A stretch of DNA of 64,000 nt from positions 434,001 to 498,000 of the forward strand of contig NZ_NWTM01000001.1 in NCBI RefSeq assembly GCF_004137795.1, written 5' to 3'. The position numbers were made by a program, and so were the translations under genes. The notes beneath the pieces are model-generated. The model worked only from the letters and a program-made list of their open reading frames with translations, did no database searches and was not told where the DNA came from. The stretch is from Pectobacterium zantedeschiae. Its GTDB lineage: Bacteria > Pseudomonadota > Gammaproteobacteria > Enterobacterales > Enterobacteriaceae. Positions 57,328 to 64,000 of the stretch are shown here, one piece after another (position 1 is the stretch's first letter; each line of letters opens with the position of its first letter).

Positions 57328-57770
57328 GATTCTGCTTTCCTCTGTGAGGCCCGTTGGGCAAATTCATCCATTTGTTTTTGTTCTATTTTATTTTCTTTAG
57401 CAAGCTGTCTTGTCAGCTCGCGATCCTGCAGTTTCTCAAATGCGTTCAATCGCTGCTGTTTTTCTTGCCAGGTCTTCATTGCTAAATCTAAACGTGATGT
57501 CCATTGCGAGAGCTGGTGTCTGTGTTGCTCAATTGCAGTGTCCAGCGTTCGGATGAATTGCTGATAATTTTGCCAGCTATTATTCGCCATGCCAGAGGAC
57601 ATCGTCGAGTTCAATTTTTGACGATAGTCATCCTGATAGTTTAACAGCATATTGAGTTGCTGTTCGGCTTGTTGATGAGCCTGACGTACCTGGCCCAATT
57701 GCCCTGCGGCTTTCTCAACATCCTTCTGCGCCAGTTCGCGTAGTGTAACCAGCGGTGACTGGGTTTTCAT
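57324..57770 (-). CDS. fliJ: Flagellar export chaperone FliJ
   Basis: The 148-residue coiled-coil protein (LRELAQKDVEKAAGQLGQVR, QEKQQRLNAFEKLQDRELTR) fits FliJ, the central stalk-like partner of the FliI ATPase. It overlaps fliK by 4 bp and follows fliI by 8 bp. Confidence 0.95.
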   Translation of the reverse strand: MKTQSPLVTLRELAQKDVEKAAGQLGQVRQAHQQAEQQLNMLLNYQDDYRQKLNSTMSSGMANNSWQNYQQFIRTLDTAIEQHRHQLSQWTSRLDLAMKTWQEKQQRLNAFEKLQDRELTRQLAKENKIEQKQMDEFAQRASQRKAES

Positions 57771-57778
57771 CTGCTCTC

Positions 57779-59149
57779 CTACTCATTACGAGGGAAAATA
57801 GTGTGTAACGCCTGGCAGGCTTCTTCATAGTTACTTTGTTCAAACATCCCCTGCTGCAAGAAAGCTTCCAAGTGCGGATAGAGCCGGATTGCTTTGTCAA
57901 GCATAGGGTCACTGCCTGCGGCGTAGGCACCAACGCTAACCAAATCACGGTTACGTTGGTAACTGGATAGTAACTGTTTAAACTGCCTTACAGAAGCATA
58001 GTGGCCTTCATCGATCAGCGCTGTCATCGCACGACTAATCGATGCTTCAATATCTATTGCCGGATAATGGCCAGACTCGGCAAGTTGACGGGACAATACG
58101 ATATGTCCGTCAAGGATAGCACGAGCAGAGTCGGCGATAGGATCCTGTTGATCGTCACCTTCTGTCAGAACAGTATAGAAGGCGGTGACTGAACCACCTC
58201 CATGAATACCATTTCCTGCGCGTTCTACCAGCGCGGGTAACTTGGCAAAGACGGAAGGCGGATAACCCTTGGTTGCTGGCGGTTCACCAATAGCTAGGGC
58301 AATTTCACGCTGTGCCATGGCATAGCGTGTTAGCGAATCCATAATGAGCAGTACGTGATGGCCGCGATCGCGGAAATCTTCAGCAATACGCGTGGCATAC
58401 GCTGCACCCTGCATCCTTAACAATGGAGAAACATCCGCCGGGGCGGCAATAACGACAGAACGCGCTCGTCCTTCCGTGCCGAGGATATTCTCGATAAAAT
58501 CTTTTACTTCTCGGCCACGTTCACCGATAAGGCCAACAACAATAACGTCAGCCTGAGTATAGCGCGCCATCATGCCCAACAGCACACTTTTACCCACCCC
58601 TGAGCCAGCAAATAAGCCCATTCGCTGGCCTCGACCCACGGTGAGCAAGGCATTGATGGCTCGAACGCCCACATCCAGAACACTTTCGATTGGTGTTCTT
58701 TGCAATGGGTTAAACGGCGGCGTAATCAGCGGTGCGCGATAGCCTGTATCGGGAGCGGGTAAACCATCCAGCGGCTTTGCACTACCATCTAGTACACGGC
58801 CAAGTAATTCAGGACCTAATGGTAATTGCTTTCCCTGGCTGCTGCTGTCTTGGCCGACTCGTGCGTAGACGCGTGCTCCGGGAGTAATACCTTCAACTTC
58901 TTCCAGTGGCATGAGAAAGAGCTTTTGTCCGTTGAAACCGACAACTTCGCTTTCGATTTCTTCAACCTGAGAGCCATTCTGCCGTTCGATGAGGCAGGTT
59001 GCACCCAGCGGCATATGTAACCCTGTTGCTTCCAATACCAAACCTGTCGCCCGGGTTAAGCGGCCGTAACGACGCACTGAAGGCGTGTCGTCAATACGCT
59101 TCTCAAATGAATCGAGAGAAGAAAGCCAGCGTCCGAGGCGTGAAGTCAT
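57779..59149 (-). CDS. fliI: Flagellar export ATPase FliI
   Basis: The 456-residue F1-beta-like ATPase has the P-loop [13 protein letters not shown] (about 165-178), the Walker B segment [13 protein letters not shown] and [12 protein letters not shown]. It energises export with FliHJ. I start it at ATG 59149, next to the fliH stop (ATGATGA), with GGAGAG upstream; the open frame to 59179 lies inside fliH. Confidence 0.96.
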   Translation of the reverse strand: MTSRLGRWLSSLDSFEKRIDDTPSVRRYGRLTRATGLVLEATGLHMPLGATCLIERQNGSQVEEIESEVVGFNGQKLFLMPLEEVEGITPGARVYARVGQDSSSQGKQLPLGPELLGRVLDGSAKPLDGLPAPDTGYRAPLITPPFNPLQRTPIESVLDVGVRAINALLTVGRGQRMGLFAGSGVGKSVLLGMMARYTQADVIVVGLIGERGREVKDFIENILGTEGRARSVVIAAPADVSPLLRMQGAAYATRIAEDFRDRGHHVLLIMDSLTRYAMAQREIALAIGEPPATKGYPPSVFAKLPALVERAGNGIHGGGSVTAFYTVLTEGDDQQDPIADSARAILDGHIVLSRQLAESGHYPAIDIEASISRAMTALIDEGHYASVRQFKQLLSSYQRNRDLVSVGAYAAGSDPMLDKAIRLYPHLEAFLQQGMFEQSNYEEACQALHTIFPRNE

Positions 59150-59871
59150 CATAGCTCTCCCGGTGCAGCTAAACGGCAAAGCTCATGCCAGCGTGTTGCC
59201 AGGCTTGCATCCAGATCGCCTTCTTCCGCGCTGACTTTACAGCCGCCAGGGTGAAGCTGGCTGTCAGCAAGCAATCTCCAGCCATGTAAGCTCAGCGTCG
59301 GACCCAAATATTGTTCAACGCGTTCCAAATCGGAAGGGTGAACACGCAATTGCGTCTTACCGGAGAACATCGGTTCTTGCTGGATCAACTGCTGTATCTG
59401 ACCGAGCAGAGCATTGCCGTCGCATACCGGAGGTTGCCCCAGAATTTGCTTAGCAGCGGTTAAAGCTAGCTGCATCAGACGAGCAGGGATCACACTGTCG
59501 AGCGTATCCAACGTCTGTTGAAATTCGGTGACCATATTCTGCATCTGTTCGATGATCGGCTGCTGCTGCTGCAAAGAGTTTTGCAATCCCTGCTGTTGCC
59601 CTTTGGCTAAGCCTTCCTGATAACCCGCGTCATAGCCTTGCTGATGGCCTTGGGCAAAACCTGTTTCTCGCGCCTGTTGCATCGTATTTTCACGAAGAGA
59701 TGCTAACTCATCCTCTAAGGTAGGGATGGTGTTCTCTTCATTGAAACGCTCCATATCAGGCATTTCAGGTTCATCATTTACCTGATATGCCGGGACTGGC
59801 TTTGAAACAGGTTCAGCCAGATCGTTGAGCTTCCAGGGCTGCCAGGCCAGGTTTTTCGGGGCGTTAGACAT
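59149..59871 (-). CDS. fliH: FliI regulator FliH
   Basis: The 240-residue protein starts at ATG 59871 ([20 protein letters not shown]), inside the end of fliG with GAGG upstream. A Gly-rich GxxxG-like helix ([20 protein letters not shown]) and a C-terminal FliI-binding domain are seen. It links FliI to the C-ring through FliN. Confidence 0.95.
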   Translation of the reverse strand: MSNAPKNLAWQPWKLNDLAEPVSKPVPAYQVNDEPEMPDMERFNEENTIPTLEDELASLRENTMQQARETGFAQGHQQGYDAGYQEGLAKGQQQGLQNSLQQQQPIIEQMQNMVTEFQQTLDTLDSVIPARLMQLALTAAKQILGQPPVCDGNALLGQIQQLIQQEPMFSGKTQLRVHPSDLERVEQYLGPTLSLHGWRLLADSQLHPGGCKVSAEEGDLDASLATRWHELCRLAAPGEL

Positions 59872-60856
59872 AGGCATCCTCACCGCCACCGATAATCATC
59901 TCGCCACTGTCTGCCAGTCGACGAACGATAAGCAGAATCGCTTTCTGTTCGTTTTCGACCTGCGACATACGTACCGGACCACGGGTTGCGAGGTCGTCGC
60001 GAAGAATTTCTGCCGCACGCTGAGACATATTGCGCAGGAATTTCTCGCGTAATGGTTCTTCGGCGCCTTTCAGTGCCAACAGAAGAGACTCGGACTCGAC
60101 TTCCTGCAGCAGGCGCTGGATGCTTCGATCGTCCACTTCCACCAGATTTTCGAACAGGAACATTTCGTCGATGATTTTCTGTGCCAGTTCGCCGTCGAAC
60201 TCGCGTACTGCATCGATAACCGCTTCTTCCTGCTGAGTTTTCATCAGGTTGATAATCTCAGCCGCAGTACGAACACCACCCATTTTGCTGCGTTTGAGAT
60301 TCTGACCATCCAACAAGCCATTCAGGACATCCGTCAACTCTGCCAATGCTGAAGGCTGAACGCCGCCGAAGGTTGCAATACGCAGCATGACGTCATGACG
60401 AAGACGTTCATCAAACAAAGCTAAGATGTCTGCAGCTTGAGCCCGCTTCAGGTGTACCAAAATTGTTGCGATGATCTGTGGATGCTCGTCGCGAATAAGG
60501 TCTGCGGCAATCTGCGGCTCCATAAAGTTGAGTGTTTCCATTCCACTCGTAGAGTCGCGGCTCTCCAGAATATCTTCCAACAGGCTAGACGCTCGCTCTT
60601 CGCCAAGGGCTTTGACAAGCACTGAGCGAAGGTAGTCACTGGCATTCACACTAAGAGCGGCATATTGCTCTGAGTCAGCTTCAAACTCTCTCAGGATCTC
60701 GAGTAGTTGCTGTTGTGATACCTGTCTCAGGTTCGCCATCGCAGCACTGAGATGTTGTACTTCTTTGGTCGAAAGATGAGTAAACACTTCCGCTGCGCGG
60801 TCTTCACCAATGGTCATCAATAAGATGGCGCTTTTTTCTGTTCCTGTCAGGGTCAT
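59864..60856 (-). CDS. fliG: Motor switch protein FliG
   Basis: The 330-residue protein has an N-terminal FliF-binding domain, an ARM-like middle domain with [20 protein letters not shown], and the C-terminal torque domain with charged helix residues ([40 protein letters not shown]). It contacts MotA. It overlaps fliF by 4 bp. Confidence 0.97.
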   Translation of the reverse strand: MTLTGTEKSAILLMTIGEDRAAEVFTHLSTKEVQHLSAAMANLRQVSQQQLLEILREFEADSEQYAALSVNASDYLRSVLVKALGEERASSLLEDILESRDSTSGMETLNFMEPQIAADLIRDEHPQIIATILVHLKRAQAADILALFDERLRHDVMLRIATFGGVQPSALAELTDVLNGLLDGQNLKRSKMGGVRTAAEIINLMKTQQEEAVIDAVREFDGELAQKIIDEMFLFENLVEVDDRSIQRLLQEVESESLLLALKGAEEPLREKFLRNMSQRAAEILRDDLATRGPVRMSQVENEQKAILLIVRRLADSGEMIIGGGEDAYV

Positions 60857-62586
60857 AGTTCAGTACTCATCCATTGGCGAATGACCAGAGCAACGACGCG
60901 TGGATCGTTCTCTGCCATTTCACGTATGCGGTTACTTTGCATTTCTGCATTGACACGTTGTTGCGATTTCCGCTGCTGTTCAACTTCTGAGCTACTCAGG
61001 TTGACCATAACATCGTTATCTGTACCCTGAGACAAGGCTGCTGCTGCCAGTGCTGCTTCTTGTTGCTGTGCTTTTCTCTGCAATTGTGGACGAACCAATT
61101 TACGCCACAGAATCCAGGCAACGATCAGAACCAACAGCCAACGGCCTGCTTCCATCAGGAGGTCGAAGAATGCCTGTTTTTGCCAGAAGGGGAGCTCGCC
61201 AGAACCGTCGGTACTATCCATGAATGGCGTATTAACGACGTTTAATGTATCACCGCGTTCGGCAGAGAAGCCCATTGCTTCACGTGCTACTGTTTCAATC
61301 TGTTTGATCTGATCTTCTGTCAGCGCAACCGGTTTGCCATCTTCACCAGGCGGCTGATAGTTAACGATAACGGCCGCAGATAAGCGCTTCACACCACCTG
61401 AGCTGTGTTTGGTGTGCAAGATGGTCTTGTCAACTTCATAGTTGGTTGTTGCATCATTACGGACATTCGATGTCTGAATTACGGTATTGGCATTTGCCGC
61501 ATTAGCTTGCGTACCCGCCGCATTGTTTTGGTTCTGCTGGCCTGCCTGATTATTCGCATTAGCATTTGCGTTGGCTGCATTATTTGGCTGCGTCGCGATA
61601 GGTGCGGTTGGTGCTGGGGCAGGTTGATTGGTTAATGCTCCAGGAACGCCACCTACATTCGGGCCTCCTCTCTGCTCACTCTGGCTGGTTTGCTGAGAAC
61701 GAACGGCTGCTTTATCTGGCGGTTGGTTGGGTTGATACTGTTCGTCAGTTTGTTCGCGAGCAGAGAAATCGATTTGTGCAGTCACCTGGGCATGGACATT
61801 ACCCATACCAACCATTGGCGCGATGATTGACTCTATACGGCGCTGGTACATCGACTCGACTTCGTTGCTGTACTTAAGTTGTGCTGCATTCAGATCGCGG
61901 CCGCTGCCACCCGCTTGAGTTAATAGACGACCGGTCTGATCGACGACCGTAACATTATCTGGCGGCAGGCCAGCAACGCTGCTGGAAACCATGTAAACGA
62001 TGGAGTTGATTTGTCCTTCATCTAATGCGCGACCCGGTTGTAATGTCAGCGTGACAGAAGAGGAGGGCGATTTTTGCTCACGAACAAATAGTGAAGGTTT
62101 CGGTATGGCAAGGTGAACGCGAGCATTCTGAACAGGACCTAGCGTTTCTATCGTTCTTGATAGCTCGCCTTCCAGCGCACGTTGGTAATTAATCTGCTCA
62201 CTGAATTGGCTGATGCCAAATTTTTCCTGGTCGAGCAATTCGAAACCAACTGCGCCGCCTTTTGGCAGCCCCAATTGAGCAAGTCGGAGTCGAGTTTCAT
62301 AGACGTTTGCGGCAGGAATCATAATAGCGCCGCCGCTTTCCGCAAAGCGGTAAGGGATATTCAGCTTGGTTAATTCGCTGACAATCGCACCGCCGTCTCG
62401 GTCGTTTATGTTGCTATAAAGGACCCGATAGTCTGGACCTTTGGCCCATAGAGTCAACGCAACGACGATTGCAATAGTCGCAGCTGCTGCGATCAAAAGC
62501 GGAATCTTCGGATTGGCGCGTAACCGGTTGAGTATTTCGCCAAAGCTATTTTTACCGGTAGCGGAGCCGGTTAATGAGGCGTTCAT
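60853..62586 (-). CDS. fliF: MS-ring protein FliF
   Basis: The 577-residue protein has two membrane helices (about 29-48 and 465-485), the ring-building motifs between them, and a C-terminal FliG-binding tail. An Asn/Ala/Gln-rich stretch (about residues 322-370) lies in the periplasmic loop, where E. coli also has low complexity; it is longer here (E. coli total 552). It seeds motor assembly. It is divergent from fliE and heads the minus-strand operon. Confidence 0.97.
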   Translation of the reverse strand: MNASLTGSATGKNSFGEILNRLRANPKIPLLIAAAATIAIVVALTLWAKGPDYRVLYSNINDRDGGAIVSELTKLNIPYRFAESGGAIMIPAANVYETRLRLAQLGLPKGGAVGFELLDQEKFGISQFSEQINYQRALEGELSRTIETLGPVQNARVHLAIPKPSLFVREQKSPSSSVTLTLQPGRALDEGQINSIVYMVSSSVAGLPPDNVTVVDQTGRLLTQAGGSGRDLNAAQLKYSNEVESMYQRRIESIIAPMVGMGNVHAQVTAQIDFSAREQTDEQYQPNQPPDKAAVRSQQTSQSEQRGGPNVGGVPGALTNQPAPAPTAPIATQPNNAANANANANNQAGQQNQNNAAGTQANAANANTVIQTSNVRNDATTNYEVDKTILHTKHSSGGVKRLSAAVIVNYQPPGEDGKPVALTEDQIKQIETVAREAMGFSAERGDTLNVVNTPFMDSTDGSGELPFWQKQAFFDLLMEAGRWLLVLIVAWILWRKLVRPQLQRKAQQQEAALAAAALSQGTDNDVMVNLSSSEVEQQRKSQQRVNAEMQSNRIREMAENDPRVVALVIRQWMSTEL

Positions 62587-62846
62587 ACTCTATCTCTGCT
62601 TGGTTGTTGAACGATATACTTAACGTTGTGACGTGACAAAACAGAACTCCCTGATTGCGCAATCAATAAAACATTTCGCCTACATTTATCGGCATGTCAT
62701 TATTTTCCGTAAAAGAAAAATCGATGGGTCGATAAGGTGGCATTTTTCGCGCTAATTGTGCGATTTATCTGAAAAGCGGTGTGGTAGGGTAATGCTGTCA
62801 TAGAAAATGCATAAGCAGTCTAACCTGTATGGTTCAGTGAGGTGTT
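62587..62846. promoter_or_regulatory. Divergent fliF-fliE control region
   Basis: The 260-bp gap must carry the class 2 promoters of both operons. An exact sigma-28 -10 element (GCCGATAA, minus strand, 62686-62693) points to fliF, but its -35 partner is poor. I did not define FlhDC boxes. Confidence 0.5.
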
Positions 62847-63161
62847 ATGTCGGTTCAAGGTATTGATGGCGTTCTGCAACAAATGCAGGTCAAAGCTCTG
62901 CAAGCTGCTGACACGCCAATAGCCAGACCATCAGTAGAACCTGGTTTTGCCAGTGAGTTGAAAGCCGCGATTGATAAGATCAGCGACACACAGCAGGTCG
63001 CTCGTACGCAGGCTGAAAAATTTACCCTGGGTGTGCCAGGCGTAGCATTGAATGATGTGATGGTCGATTTACAGAAGTCATCCATTTCAATGCAGATGGG
63101 TATTCAAGTTCGTAATAAACTGGTATCTGCGTATCAGGAAGTGATGAATATGTCCGTTTGA
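62847..63161 (+). CDS. fliE: Rod base / MS-ring adaptor FliE
   Basis: The 104-residue helical protein has the family end [34 protein letters not shown]. It joins the MS ring to the rod. It is the only plus-strand gene of the fli part and stands alone. Same length as E. coli FliE. Confidence 0.96.
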   Translation: MSVQGIDGVLQQMQVKALQAADTPIARPSVEPGFASELKAAIDKISDTQQVARTQAEKFTLGVPGVALNDVMVDLQKSSISMQMGIQVRNKLVSAYQEVMNMSV

Positions 63162-63344
63162 TGTCACTTCATGGCATTAAACTGTCATTTTTAAAGTTAT
63201 TGCGTGTAATCCTCACTGTTAACATTGATGGGATTATGCGCGTCTTTATCTGTAATAAATACCCTCCTGCTTATTCCTTCCGCGTTTACTTATTTATTTC
63301 GTTAAGCATGTAGATTAAACAACGCAGTCACGGCAAAGAATAAC

Positions 63345-63376
63345 AAAAAAAAGCGCCTCGTATAAAACAAAGGCGC
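63345..63376 (-). terminator. Terminator after fliT
   Basis: On the minus strand GCGCCT, 12 bases, AGGCGC, then eight T. It lies 10 bp after the fliT stop. Confidence 0.85.
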
Positions 63377-63385
63377 GTGCGGTCG

Positions 63386-63766
63386 TTATGAGCGCGTTTC
63401 GTCAGGCAAGGGTTCGTCAGGTAACCGTCGCTGCCCTGCAAATTCGCTATAAGTTGCATTAATTGACTTTTGCTTCAGCGATTGCCCCATTAACGAACTT
63501 AACTCATCCATCCGCTTCTGCAAAAGTTGCTTCACTTTTGCTTCATTATCCATCACTTCCTGCAAGATTTGTCGCAGATGCAGTCGCATCATACTGTCAA
63601 TCTCGTCAGGAATTGGCGTGTTAACTAAGCCTTCAACGGACTGAACATAGACAATCTCTTGCTCAACCAACGTATCCCATTGGCCGTTAATGGCCAGATG
63701 AAGAATTTTTTGACTCAGAGATAGAAGCTGTTGGTAATCTTTTAGAAGCCGATGGGGGGAGACCAT
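63386..63766 (-). CDS. fliT: FliD export chaperone FliT
   Basis: The 126-residue helical protein (LLKDYQQLLSLSQKILHLAI, NGQWDTLVEQEIVYVQSVEG) fits FliT, which carries the filament cap FliD and also inhibits FlhD4C2 through FlhC. Its ATG shares one base with the fliS stop (TAATG). Confidence 0.93.
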   Translation of the reverse strand: MVSPHRLLKDYQQLLSLSQKILHLAINGQWDTLVEQEIVYVQSVEGLVNTPIPDEIDSMMRLHLRQILQEVMDNEAKVKQLLQKRMDELSSLMGQSLKQKSINATYSEFAGQRRLPDEPLPDETRS

Positions 63767-64000
63767 TAACGTACTTCCTGCTCTGGTTTGTAATTAGGGC
63801 CGATTTGCCGCCAGGCATCAGCGATATTTTCCAGCAACGCTTCAACTTCTTCTATCGCTTTTGCATCATTATGTAAATTGGCAATCAACAAACGCTGAGA
63901 CATGTAGTCGTACAGCGCAGATAGGTTTTCAACGAGTTCACCCCCTCTTTCTGCGTCTAATCCGGCTTTTAGTCCGTTATTGATAATGTTGATTGCTTTA
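63766..64000 (-). CDS. fliS: Flagellin chaperone FliS, partial (N-terminus outside window)
   Basis: The C-terminal 77 residues are seen: NIINNGLKAGLDAERGGELV, ENLSALYDYMSQRLLIANLH, then IEEVEALLENIADAWRQIG. These match FliS, which keeps flagellin unpolymerised before export. The rest of the gene, and probably fliD and fliC, lies beyond the window. Confidence 0.93.
   Translation of the reverse strand, partial: KAINIINNGLKAGLDAERGGELVENLSALYDYMSQRLLIANLHNDAKAIEEVEALLENIADAWRQIGPNYKPEQEVR

Noticed and set aside
61477..61620. Asn/Ala-rich insert in FliF as a novel domain
   Set aside because: E. coli FliF is also low-complexity at this place; only the length differs.

Overview
The window is chromosomal DNA of an enterobacterium. 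The order yecF - uvrY - uvrC - pgsA - tRNA-Gly/Cys/Leu, the dsrB, iraP, cycA, yaiL and ymjA homologues, and the E. coli-like flagellar proteins place it in Enterobacterales. A GacA/ExpA-type uvrY and one contiguous flagellar block suggest Pectobacterium or a close soft-rot relative. That genus call is inference from recalled gene content, not from a search.

Region 1 (1-9.1 kb) is a mosaic. It has the 5' part of a SulP transporter gene, an intergenic repeat with inverted ends, a secreted alpha/beta hydrolase, and a LysR / Rid-family / quinone oxidoreductase group. That group lies between two decayed copies of the same P4-type integrase start, the second next to a tRNA-Asn gene. Beyond the tRNA is a nac gene cut to its DNA-binding part, which still has NtrC sites, a sigma-54 promoter and a terminator. 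iraP, cycA and an unusual tRNA-Lys(CTT) follow.

Region 2 (9.1-14.4 kb) is conserved core: a small unknown gene, yecF, uvrY-uvrC, pgsA and the Gly-Cys-Leu tRNA operon. Region 3 (14.4-16.7 kb) is a scar downstream of the tRNA-Leu. It holds the last ~58 codons of a phage integrase, the end of a cytosine methyltransferase, a small exported protein, a LexA box in front of an unknown small ORF, an IS3 transposase tail and a KTSC-domain gene.

Region 4 (16.8-64 kb) is nearly the whole motility regulon. A globin-coupled diguanylate cyclase, dsrB, a chemoreceptor and an EamA transporter precede flhDC, whose upstream region carries a CRP palindrome and an RcsAB-like box. Then come motAB-cheAW-tsr-(decayed receptor)-cheRBYZ, flhBAE, flgNMA (minus), flgBCDEFGHIJ, flgKL, three small non-flagellar genes (yaiL, a cold-shock-domain gene, ymjA), fliRQPONMLKJIHGF (minus), fliE (plus) and fliT/fliS (minus, fliS cut by the window end). 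FlhDC should switch on the basal-body, hook and export genes. Sigma-28 sites seen before flgM, flgK, the tsr-like gene and the other receptor gene mark the late genes. fliC, fliD, fliA and fliZ are not in this window.

I found no CRISPR array, restriction system, secretion effector cluster or biosynthetic cluster. The least expected items are the compact nac, the paired integrase relics, the LexA-boxed orphan ORF, the decayed chemoreceptor, and a nine-G run inside motB.
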